Below, in pieces: positions 1 to 5,582 of a stretch of 10,404 nt of DNA (positions are counted from its first letter, which is position 1; every line of letters starts with the position of its first letter). The DNA comes from an uncultured Eubacteriales bacterium (GTDB lineage Bacteria > Bacillota > Clostridia > Christensenellales > UBA1242): assembly GCA_949067325.1 (NCBI GenBank), contig CARTDZ010000032.1, positions 1-10,404 of the forward strand. The letters run 5' to 3'. Below the pieces are notes generated by a model. That model did not search any database and was not told the origin of the DNA. It was given only the letters and a program-made list of their open reading frames with translations. Made by a program: the position numbers and the translations under genes.

Positions 1-6
1 AACAAA

Positions 7-13
7 AAGGAGG
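7..13 (+). promoter_or_regulatory. Shine-Dalgarno site of dnaK
   Basis: A full AAGGAGG lies 10 nt before the ATG at 24 and fixes the dnaK start. The window begins only 23 bases before the gene, so the promoter, any CIRCE operator and a possible grpE/hrcA upstream cannot be seen. Confidence 0.9.
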
Positions 14-23
14 ATTAAAAATT

Positions 24-1835
24 ATGGCAAAGATTATTGGAATTGACTTAGGAACTACAAACTCATGCGTGGCAGTTATGGAAGGCGGCAAGCCAACTGT
101 TATCGCAAACGCTGAAGGGGACAGAACTACACCTTCAGTAGTCGCTTACACCAAAGAGGGAGAGCGACTTGTCGGCAAAGTGGCAAAGCGTCAAGCTGTT
201 GTCAATGCTGAAAACACCATTCAATCAATTAAGAGAGAAATGGGTACAAACTACAAAGCAAAACTTAACGGAAAAGAATATACACCACAAGAAATTTCTG
301 CAATGGTGCTTTCAAAACTCAAGGCTGATGCTGAAAGCTATCTTGGCGGATCAGTAACTCAAGCTGTTATCACAGTGCCAGCTTACTTTAACGACAGCCA
401 ACGTCAAGCAACCAAAGACGCAGGCAAGATTGCAGGACTTGAAGTTTTAAGAATTATCAACGAGCCAACAGCTGCAGCTCTTGCTTACGGCCTTGACAAA
501 GGCGAAAGCGCAAACCAAAAGATCTTGGTTTATGACCTTGGTGGCGGAACTTTCGACGTTTCTATTCTTGAAATAGGTGACGGCGTGTTTGAAGTGCTTT
601 CAACAAACGGAAACACTCGTCTTGGCGGCGATGACTTTGACAACAGAATTATCGACCTTCTTGTTGAAGAATTTAAGAAAACAAACTCAATCGACCTTTC
701 AAGCGACAAGCTCGCAATGCAAAGACTTAAAGAAGCTGCTGAAAAAGCCAAAATTGACCTTTCAGCAACTCCAAAAATAACAATTTCACTTCCATTCATC
801 TCAGCTGACGCAACAGGCCCTAAACATATGGAATACGAACTTACTCGCGCAAAATTTGACGCAATCACTGAGGATCTTGTAAAAGAGACTATCGATTGCA
901 CAGTTCGCGCTTTAGCAGACGCTAAACTTTCAAAAGGCGACGTTGACAAAGTTGTGCTTGTGGGCGGCTCAACTCGTATTCCTGCCGTTCAAGAAGCTGT
1001 CAAAGCTTTCACTGGCAAAGAGCCTTACAAAGGCGTTAACCCAGACGAATGCGTTGCCGTTGGTGCGGCTATTCAAGCAGGCGTGCTTGGCGGAGAAGTT
1101 AAAGACGTTTTACTTCTTGACGTAACTCCTCTGTCACTTGGTATTGAAACTTTGGGCGGAGTATTTACAAAGCTTATTGAGAGAAATACAACAATTCCTA
1201 CAAAGAAGTCTCAAGTGTTCTCAACTGCAGTTGACAACCAACCAGGCGTAGATATTCATGTTCTTCAAGGTGAACGTGAATTTGCTGCTCAAAACAAAAC
1301 TCTTGGCAGATTCCAACTTTCTGACATTCCACCAGCACCAAGAGGAGTGCCACAAATTGAAGTTACTTTCGATATCGACGCAAACGGCATTGTAAAAGTT
1401 TCTGCAAAAGACCTTGGCACAAACAAGGAACAAAACATCACAATCACAGCTTCTTCAAACCTTAAAGAAGAAGATATCGAAAAGGCAATCAAGGAAGCTG
1501 AAGCTCACGCTGAAGAAGACAAGAAGAGAAAAGAGCTTGTTGAAACAAAAAACCAAGCTGACAACATGGTTTATGGCCTTGAAAAAATGATCAAAGAAAA
1601 CGGCGACAAACTTGCTGAAGAAGACAAGAAAAAGCTTGAAGAAGCAATTGAGAAAGCTAAGAAAGATTTTGAAAGCGAAGACGTTGAAGTCTTGAAGAAA
1701 GCGATTGACGATCTTACACAGGTTTCAAACGGCATTGTTTCAAAGATGTATCAGTCAGCAAATCCAAACGGCACTGATCCAAACGGAACAAATCCAAATG
1801 GCAACAATGACGACACAGTTGTCGATGTTGAATAG
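24..1835 (+). CDS. dnaK: Molecular chaperone DnaK (Hsp70)
   Basis: Cytosolic ATP-driven chaperone that binds exposed hydrophobic segments and works with DnaJ and GrpE. The 603-residue product has the Hsp70 ATPase domain, with the phosphate-1 loop GIDLGTTNS at residues 6-14, [10 protein letters not shown] at about 171-180 and VGGSTRIP at about 313-320. The interdomain linker [15 protein letters not shown] is followed by the substrate-binding beta domain and a charged helical lid. Length fits the Bacillota type, which lacks the short insertion of Gram-negative DnaK. The C-terminal tail is unusual: three tandem (N/D)PNG(T/N) units at about residues 580-594, then an acidic end with DDTVVDVE. The start is set by the AAGGAGG at 7-13. 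No terminator with a T-run follows; strong inverted repeats begin at the stop codon. Identification is secure; only the tail is odd. Confidence 0.98.
   Translation: MAKIIGIDLGTTNSCVAVMEGGKPTVIANAEGDRTTPSVVAYTKEGERLVGKVAKRQAVVNAENTIQSIKREMGTNYKAKLNGKEYTPQEISAMVLSKLKADAESYLGGSVTQAVITVPAYFNDSQRQATKDAGKIAGLEVLRIINEPTAAALAYGLDKGESANQKILVYDLGGGTFDVSILEIGDGVFEVLSTNGNTRLGGDDFDNRIIDLLVEEFKKTNSIDLSSDKLAMQRLKEAAEKAKIDLSATPKITISLPFISADATGPKHMEYELTRAKFDAITEDLVKETIDCTVRALADAKLSKGDVDKVVLVGGSTRIPAVQEAVKAFTGKEPYKGVNPDECVAVGAAIQAGVLGGEVKDVLLLDVTPLSLGIETLGGVFTKLIERNTTIPTKKSQVFSTAVDNQPGVDIHVLQGEREFAAQNKTLGRFQLSDIPPAPRGVPQIEVTFDIDANGIVKVSAKDLGTNKEQNITITASSNLKEEDIEKAIKEAEAHAEEDKKRKELVETKNQADNMVYGLEKMIKENGDKLAEEDKKKLEEAIEKAKKDFESEDVEVLKKAIDDLTQVSNGIVSKMYQSANPNGTDPNGTNPNGNNDDTVVDVE
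1761..1805 (+). repeat. Three 15-bp tandem units in the dnaK 3' end
   Basis: Three consecutive 15-base units of the pattern AATCCAAACGGnAnn (starting at 1761, 1776 and 1791) encode [10 protein letters not shown] and NPNGN. The units are in frame and differ at a few bases, so this is a small coding minisatellite in the disordered DnaK tail. Because the unit is a multiple of three, copy number can change without breaking the frame. Confidence 0.85.
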
Positions 1836-1907
1836 GTGAAAAACTGCGCTATCAGCTTGTTTTCATGCAAGCATGAAAAGCATCGCCCTGACGCTTGTTT
1901 TTCACCT
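1834..1907. repeat. Nested inverted repeat directly after dnaK
   Basis: The outer arms AGGTGAAAAAC (1834-1844) and GTTTTTCACCT (1897-1907) are perfect 11-bp complements. Inside them GCG and TCAG (1846-1848, 1852-1855) can pair with CTGACGC (1888-1894) across a 3-nt bulge. Innermost, TTTTCATGC (1860-1868) and GCATGAAAA (1871-1879) are perfect 9-bp arms, the last pair or two opening to form the loop. The left arm begins in the dnaK stop codon. No T-run follows, so it is not a normal intrinsic terminator. It could be an mRNA 3'-end stabiliser, a processing site between dnaK and the next gene, a small RNA, or a mobile palindromic repeat. The pairing is seen directly; the role is unknown. Confidence 0.75.
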
Positions 1908-1950
1908 TTGCGACCAAACGAAAACGCACTATGTTGGCGTTTTGTCGCAA
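1908..1950. repeat. Second hairpin, abutting the first
   Basis: TTGCGAC (1908-1914) pairs with GTCGCAA (1944-1950), and AAAACGC (1921-1927) pairs with GCGTTTT (1937-1943). This gives 14 bp with a 6-nt bulge on the left side and a 9-nt loop. It starts on the base after the first inverted repeat ends. A small alternative pairing also exists: TCGCA (1945-1949) with TGCGA (1957-1961), mutually exclusive with the main stem. Bases 1962-2070 show nothing I can assign beyond AT-rich spacer. Confidence 0.7.
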
Positions 1951-2086
1951 CTCTCGTGCGAAGATGTTATTCTAAGTGTTAAGATGATGGAATTTAAAGT
2001 TGCAATGATATTTTTAGTGTTGGTCACTTCTTTATATAAAAATTTCATTGTGATTTTAATGGGAGTAAATTTAATTAGGAGTACTT

Positions 2087-2577
2087 ATGAAAACATTGAT
2101 AATTGTCGATATGCAAAAGGGCTTTATTAAAGAAAGCAACTTTTATTTGGTGGACAACATCAACAAGCTAATCTCTGAAAATAGATTTGACAAGGTTATC
2201 GCGACCAAGTTTGTAAACAACGCTGATAGTCAATATGTAAAGTTTCTGAATTGGTCAAAAATGATAGGAGAAGAAGAACAAGAATTTGCAATTTCTCTTC
2301 CTGCAAACGCAATTATTGCAGAAAAAACTTCTTATGGCTTAGATGAAAACGCCCTTGCAAAAGCGGGGGGGGTGAAGTTTTCGTGTGTGGAACAGATTAT
2401 GACGCTTGCGTGTTAGCGTTAGGTTATCAACTTTTTGATCGTGGCATTCAACCAAAATTTATTTGGGACTGCATCGGCTCTGCGGCATCAGTTCAACTTG
2501 AAAAAGACTTGTTTGAAAAAATGTATAAACGCAATTTTGGCAAAGATTGCATTGTAAAAGGAAATAAAAATGGCTAA
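2087..2577 (+). pseudogene. Isochorismatase-family cysteine hydrolase, frame broken at a G8 run
   Basis: Two reading frames together encode one cysteine hydrolase of the isochorismatase/nicotinamidase superfamily, about 163 residues if joined. The first frame (2087-2416) has LIIVDMQKGF with the catalytic Asp at residue 8 and the conserved Lys in IIAEKTSYGL. The second frame (from about 2374 to 2577) carries EVFVCGTDYDACVLALGYQL, with the nucleophile Cys at 2407-2409, and the rest of the fold. The break is at eight consecutive G (2365-2372); one added G or two removed would restore the frame. As read, the first product ends at 2416 and lacks the catalytic Cys. The start has a good site (TTAGGAG before the ATG at 2087). 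The 3' end overlaps dnaJ by 8 nt. Possible causes are a sequencing or assembly error in the homopolymer, phase variation, programmed -1 slippage on G-GGG-GGG, or true decay. The substrate cannot be told from sequence. Confidence 0.8.
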
Positions 2578-3691
2578 AGATTATTATCAAATTTTGGGTG
2601 TTGAGAAAGGGGCGAGTGAGGACGAGATCAAATCGGCCTATCGTCGTCTTGCAAAAAAATATCACCCAGACTTAAACAAAACTGAAGAGGCGGCGGCCAA
2701 ATTTAAAGAAATAAACGAAGCCTATGAAGTGCTTGGCGATGCAAAAAAACGTGCCAACTATGACCAGTTTGGCTCAGCAGAAGGCAATCCTTTTGGGCAA
2801 GGCGGAGCTGGCGGTTTTGGCGACTTCTTTGGCGGCGGTGGCGGAGGATTTTCTGATATATTCTCTGACATCTTTTCTGCTTTTGGTGGCGGTGGCGGCG
2901 CTGGCAGTCGCGTTCAAGAGAGAGGCTCTGACATCAATCTTGAGATGAACATCACATTCGAAGAGGCCGCTTTTGGCTGTGAGAAAAATATAACTATTGG
3001 CAAAATTGAAAAATGCTCTTCTTGCAAAGGCACTGGTGCAAAGAATGGCAAGGAGTTTTCAACCTGTCCTGAATGTCGTGGCACTGGCAGGGTGCGTTTT
3101 ACACAAAACACCATGTTTGGCACAACAATTCGCGAAGCAGGCTGCCCAAAATGTAACGCCACTGGCAAGATCATCAAAGAAAAATGTTCAGACTGCAATG
3201 GCAAAGGCAACAAACGTGTGAATAAGACGATAACTATAAAAATTCCAGCGGGCATTGATGACGGCCAAACGCTGCGTATGCGAGGCGAGGGTAACGCTCC
3301 AACGCGAGAAGGTATCAGCGGTGATCTCAATATCAAGATGAGCGTTCTGCCTCACAAAGTGCTTGTACGCAAAGGTAATGACATCTATCTTGACCTCTAT
3401 CTGCCTTTTACAACAACGCTTCTTGGAGGCAAAATTGATATTCCAACACTCAAGGGCAGCTACAATTTGACTATTCCAGAGCTTACTGCCAGCGGAACAG
3501 TTATGCGACTTAAAAATAAAGGCGTGAAGGCGTTAAACCGTGACTATTATGGTGATATGCTTGTCACAATCAAAGCGGAAGTTCCAAAGAATCTTGATAA
3601 AGCCACAAAAGCCAAACTTGAAGAGCTTGCCTCTTCTCTAGGCGAAAACCAATATCCAAAATACACAAATTTCAAGAAGAATATAAAATAA
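2570..3691 (+). CDS. dnaJ: Co-chaperone DnaJ (Hsp40, type I)
   Basis: DnaJ delivers substrates to DnaK and stimulates its ATPase. The 373-residue protein has the full type I layout: J domain at residues 1-70 with HPD at 32-34; a Gly/Phe-rich linker at about 68-115 with long Gly runs; four zinc-binding motifs starting at Cys149 (CSSCKGTG), Cys166 (CPECRGTG), Cys192 (CPKCNATG) and Cys206 (CSDCNGKG); then the C-terminal substrate-binding domains. The third zinc motif has Ala where CxxCxGxG has the first Gly; all eight Cys are present. The ATG lies within the last codons of the cysteine hydrolase frame (ATGGCTAA overlap), and AAAAGG sits about 8 nt upstream. Translation may therefore be coupled to the broken gene. 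A terminator follows at once. Confidence 0.98.
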   Translation: MAKDYYQILGVEKGASEDEIKSAYRRLAKKYHPDLNKTEEAAAKFKEINEAYEVLGDAKKRANYDQFGSAEGNPFGQGGAGGFGDFFGGGGGGFSDIFSDIFSAFGGGGGAGSRVQERGSDINLEMNITFEEAAFGCEKNITIGKIEKCSSCKGTGAKNGKEFSTCPECRGTGRVRFTQNTMFGTTIREAGCPKCNATGKIIKEKCSDCNGKGNKRVNKTITIKIPAGIDDGQTLRMRGEGNAPTREGISGDLNIKMSVLPHKVLVRKGNDIYLDLYLPFTTTLLGGKIDIPTLKGSYNLTIPELTASGTVMRLKNKGVKALNRDYYGDMLVTIKAEVPKNLDKATKAKLEELASSLGENQYPKYTNFKKNIK

Positions 3692-3711
3692 CACCCAGCT
3701 GGGTGTTTTTT
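3690..3711 (+). terminator. Intrinsic terminator after dnaJ
   Basis: AACACCC-AGCT-GGGTGTT followed by T6 begins on the dnaJ stop codon. The arms are perfect. On the minus strand the same hairpin is followed by a weaker ATTTTAT, so it may also serve the convergent gene ending at 3710. Confidence 0.9.
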
Positions 3712-3955
3712 AAAGGTTGAGTTTTTCGATTTTTTCTTTGATGAACTCAAGATTTCTTTGTGACGTGAGTATAGAAGCGAAAATGTCCATTATCAAATCG
3801 CTTGCTTCATCTTTTCTTGGCTCAAAAGCAGTGCAGCCTTTGCAGTTCTTCTTTTTGTTCAAACAGTGTCCGCAAGCTACTCGATGCAATCTTTTCTTCT
3901 TTTTGTTATAGCCATAGTGTTGATAGAAATACTTGCATTCTTCGTTATCATACAT
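3710..3955 (-). CDS. Small Cys/His-rich protein, unknown (A)
   Basis: I do not recognise this 81-residue protein. It is real by its excellent ribosome binding site: AAAGGAGGT about 6 nt before the ATG at 3955. The N-terminal half is basic and rich in metal-ligand residues: Cys7, His13, His24, Cys28, His30, Cys31, Cys38, Cys41. CGHCLNKKKNCKGC (28-41) gives CxxC-x6-CxxC, a plausible zinc site. The C-terminal third (about 52-80) is a predicted amphipathic helix with DLIMDIF and FIKEKIEKLNL. Its order of features resembles the protein encoded at 4350-4643: Cys plus FY plus His, then H-x3-C, then CxxC, then a helix. It lies downstream of the XRE regulator on the same strand with a 73-bp gap containing TATAAT. 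A DNA- or RNA-binding or regulatory role is possible, but this is only inference. Confidence 0.75.
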   Translation of the reverse strand: MYDNEECKYFYQHYGYNKKKKRLHRVACGHCLNKKKNCKGCTAFEPRKDEASDLIMDIFASILTSQRNLEFIKEKIEKLNL

Positions 3956-3971
3956 TTTTTACCTCCTTTTA

Positions 3972-3977
3972 ATTATA
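3972..3977 (-). promoter_or_regulatory. Possible -10 element (TATAAT) of the small Cys-rich gene A
   Basis: A perfect TATAAT on the minus strand ends 16 nt before the ATG at 3955. The predicted start of transcription falls at or just inside the GGAGG ribosome binding site, giving a very short leader. No convincing -35 hexamer is present 16-18 bp upstream, so this may need an activator or may be chance in AT-rich DNA. Confidence 0.4.
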
Positions 3978-4006
3978 AGGAGTGTAGCATTTGATAATTT
4001 AAAAAC

Positions 4007-4026
4007 ATTTCCGTAATTACAGAAAT
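4007..4026. promoter_or_regulatory. Operator-like palindrome between XRE gene and gene A
   Basis: ATTTC-C-GTAATTAC-A-GAAAT is a 20-bp palindrome with a single mismatched pair, ending 2 bp from the XRE stop codon. It sits just upstream of where a -35 for gene A would lie, as a dimeric regulator site could. It differs in sequence from the palindrome at 4313-4332. Confidence 0.4.
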
Positions 4027-4028
4027 TA

Positions 4029-4280
4029 TTAAAAGATATTAAAATTTTCAAGATTGAATAGTGGAGAGTTGAAAAACTGTGGCAAAGTCATACCAAAACC
4101 ATAAGCTATTCGTATAATTGTGTCTAGCTTAACTGATTTATGTGTTTCCAGCATAATATTTGTAAGTGTGCTGTCTGCAAGAAAAGCTCGTTTACACAGT
4201 TGGTAGCGAGAAATATTTTGTTCGTTTAATAACTCCGCTATTCTAAGCGCCAGTGCTTTTGATGGAAGTATTTGTTTCAT
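4029..4280 (-). CDS. XRE/Cro-family helix-turn-helix regulator
   Basis: An 83-residue single-domain DNA-binding protein of the Cro/C1 type. The five-helix pattern is visible: LALRIAELLNEQNISRYQLCKRA (helices 1-2), then LADSTLTNIML (recognition helix region, about residues 34-44), then VKLDTIIRIAYGFGMTLPQFF, the typical last helices of XRE proteins. There is no extra ligand or peptidase domain. No good ribosome binding site precedes the ATG at 4280. A near-consensus promoter lies 30 nt upstream and overlaps a 20-bp palindrome, which suggests autorepression. It is divergent from the Cys-rich gene at 4350 and upstream of its apparent relative at 3710-3955. The family assignment is firm; the target genes are inferred from position. 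Confidence 0.88.
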   Translation of the reverse strand: MKQILPSKALALRIAELLNEQNISRYQLCKRAFLADSTLTNIMLETHKSVKLDTIIRIAYGFGMTLPQFFNSPLFNLENFNIF

Positions 4281-4310
4281 ACTTTTATATTAGCACTTTT
4301 ATTAGATTTT

Positions 4311-4339
4311 ATTATACCCCTAGCAGGGTATAGTGTGAG
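4311..4339 (-). promoter_or_regulatory. Candidate promoter of the XRE gene
   Basis: On the minus strand CTCACA (4334-4339; 4 of 6 to TTGACA), a 17-bp spacer and a perfect TATAAT (4311-4316) would start transcription near 4304, giving a leader of about 25 nt. The spacer contains almost the whole palindrome at 4313-4332. Confidence 0.5.
4313..4332. promoter_or_regulatory. Operator-like palindrome in the divergent promoter region
   Basis: TATACCC-N6-GGGTATA has perfect 7-bp arms. It overlaps the TATAAT of the XRE gene on the minus strand and a TATAGT (4329-4334) on the plus strand placed 15 nt before the ATG at 4350. A dimeric XRE repressor bound here would block both directions. Confidence 0.55.
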
Positions 4340-4349
4340 GTTAGGTTAT

Positions 4350-4643
4350 ATGAAAAAAGTATATTTTGATTATTTTAAAGATGAAGACAATGGCTTCAGA
4401 AAAAGTTGTATGTTTTATAGACAACACTTTATTATCAAAAATGGCACAGGTGAGCTTGAGCCTGTACATAGCGGGCAATGTATGCTGTCAAATGATTTTG
4501 ACTGCAGTTGTTGCAAGTTTTATAAAAAGTGCGAACTCAACTATGACAATTTGCTGTCGTTGTATGAAAGAATAACCATGCTTTTTGATGAAGTAAAATG
4601 GTTGCAAGATGTTGTAAAAGAATTGCTTGAAATCAACAAGTAA
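4350..4643 (+). CDS. Small Cys/His-rich protein, unknown (B)
   Basis: I do not recognise this 97-residue protein. I chose the ATG at 4350 because GAGG lies 9 nt before it; the frame stays open upstream to a TTG at 4272, but that start would overlap the XRE gene and its promoter. Metal-ligand residues cluster in the N-terminal two-thirds: Cys20, His26, His40, Cys44, Cys52, Cys54, Cys55, Cys61, with CMFYRQHF at 20-27 and CSCCKFYKKC at 52-61. Residues about 66-96 look like one long amphipathic helix (LLSLYERITMLF, WLQDVVKELLEIN). The arrangement matches protein A on the other side of the XRE gene: C-FY-H, then H-x3-C, then C-x2-C and a C-terminal helix. A zinc-binding, perhaps dimeric, protein under XRE control is the best guess. 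Confidence 0.7.
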   Translation: MKKVYFDYFKDEDNGFRKSCMFYRQHFIIKNGTGELEPVHSGQCMLSNDFDCSCCKFYKKCELNYDNLLSLYERITMLFDEVKWLQDVVKELLEINK

Positions 4644-4674
4644 GTTGTGCTTTTAAGTTCTTGTTTGCTTATAT

Positions 4675-4705
4675 AAAAAAGACATACCAAAAGTATGTCA
4701 GTTTT
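4675..4705. terminator. Bidirectional terminator between gene B and rsmE
   Basis: GACATAC (4681-4687) and GTATGTC (4693-4699) form a perfect 7-bp stem with a 5-nt loop. Read on the minus strand it is followed by T6 and so terminates rsmE well. On the plus strand it is followed by AGTTTTT, a weaker site for gene B. Confidence 0.8.
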
Positions 4706-4738
4706 TGGATTGTCTTTTCATGTCGAAATTTGTTAAAA

Positions 4739-5443
4739 TCAATTATCTGAAAATATAGAGGCAAGGGTGAGCATGGCGATCGCGGCGGTATCGTTGCGAA
4801 GAATTCGCGAGCCGAGAGTGATTGAGGTTGCGCCGGCGGCGATTATTTGGTCTCTCTCTGCCAAGCTGAAGCCTGCTTCTGCGCCAACGATGATTGCTAT
4901 GTTTTGTTTATTTTTAACCATTGCTTCTGCGAATTTTGTCGTTTCGTTGTCGTCTTCATTTGCAAAGATTATGGCATCAAATTTTTGGATTTTTTTCAGC
5001 ATTTCAGAAAAAGTGACAACGTCACTTACTTCGACGGTTTTGGAGCGTTCGCATTGTTTGCAAGCTGTGATGACTTGCGTTTGGACGCGTTCTTTTTTAA
5101 GCTCACGTGCAACTGTAAACTGGCTTGTGAAAGGAATTATTTTGCTTACGCCAAGCTCGATTGACTTTGAAAGAATATTGTCGAAATATTCCTTTTTTGG
5201 CAGAGCTTGAAAAAGGACGATGTTGCGTTTTGGCAAAGCTTTGCAAGGCAGTTTTTCTTCGATTTTAGCCTCAGCGTAATTTTTGAACATTTGTTCAAGT
5301 GTGCAGATGTAATCATATTCATCGTTGCAGCAGACGATAATTTTATCGCCTACTTTCATTCTTAAAACTTTATTCAAATGAAAAAACTCATCTTCTTCTA
5401 TGAGCATATGTTCATTTTCAATCTTGCCAAAAAATCTTTTCAT
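4739..5443 (-). CDS. rsmE: 16S rRNA (uridine-1498-N3)-methyltransferase RsmE
   Basis: SPOUT-class enzyme that methylates N3 of U1498 of 16S rRNA using S-adenosylmethionine; acts on the small ribosomal subunit in the cytosol. The 234-residue product has the N-terminal PUA-like part starting MKRFFG and containing HLNKVLRMKVGD. The family segment FQALPKKEYFDNILSKSIELG follows, and then the C-terminal knot with VGAEAGFSLAERD and LGSRILRNDTAAI. Two knot motifs differ from the common forms (GPEGGF and ILRTETA): Pro and the second Gly become Ala, and Glu becomes Asp. The fold seems intact. The start at 5443 matches the usual RsmE N-terminus. No ribosome binding site precedes it, and a strong promoter ends 6 nt before the ATG. 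In many Bacillota rsmE sits downstream of dnaJ and prmA; here it is inverted and prmA is absent. Confidence 0.95.
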   Translation of the reverse strand: MKRFFGKIENEHMLIEEDEFFHLNKVLRMKVGDKIIVCCNDEYDYICTLEQMFKNYAEAKIEEKLPCKALPKRNIVLFQALPKKEYFDNILSKSIELGVSKIIPFTSQFTVARELKKERVQTQVITACKQCERSKTVEVSDVVTFSEMLKKIQKFDAIIFANEDDNETTKFAEAMVKNKQNIAIIVGAEAGFSLAERDQIIAAGATSITLGSRILRNDTAAIAMLTLASIFSDN

Positions 5444-5449
5444 AATTTG

Positions 5450-5478
5450 ATTATAGTTTTTTGCTTACAAAAAGTCAA
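5450..5478 (-). promoter_or_regulatory. Sigma-A-type promoter of rsmE, predicted leaderless
   Basis: On the minus strand TTGACT (5473-5478), a 17-bp spacer and a perfect TATAAT (5450-5455) form a near-consensus promoter. Only CAAATT separates the -10 from the ATG, so the normal start of transcription (7 nt beyond the -10) is the A of the start codon. No Shine-Dalgarno sequence exists. Confidence 0.8.
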
Positions 5479-5495
5479 ACGATATGAAGGAGTTG

Positions 5496-5582
5496 AAAAT
5501 TTGCGAAAAAGATTGAAAAAGCTCAAAAAAAGATGAAAATACTTGAAAAATGCAGCAAAAAGCTTAAAAAAAGTGAGAAAAA
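5496..5582. repeat. Nine phased A-tracts (degenerate 10-bp tandem repeat)
   Basis: Runs of 4-7 A occur at 5496-5499, 5506-5510, 5516-5520, 5525-5531, 5536-5539, 5546-5550, 5557-5561, 5566-5572 and 5578-5582. Their centres are 9.5-11 bp apart, mean about 10.3. The first six units read like a 10-bp repeat nnttGAAAAA. A-tracts in phase with the helix are known to bend DNA, so this should be a strongly curved segment. It lies between the divergent promoters of rsmE and spoIIGA. Confidence 0.8.

Noticed and set aside
530..949. Long antisense frame inside dnaK (and similar ones opposite dnaJ and rsmE)
   Set aside because: Codon shadows of conserved genes, with no binding site and no domain.
1873..2130. 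Open frame of 85 codons after dnaK
   Set aside because: No ribosome binding site, starts inside a hairpin arm, crosses both inverted repeats and the hydrolase start in another frame; the product has no recognisable feature.
2380..2430. Stimulatory hairpin for programmed frameshifting after the G8 run
   Set aside because: Only a 5-bp stem (ACGCT with AGCGT) about 30 nt downstream was found, too weak and too far to support the claim.
4272..4349. Upstream TTG extension of the small Cys-rich gene B
   Set aside because: It would overlap the XRE gene start and the promoter/operator region and has no ribosome binding site; the ATG at 4350 has one.
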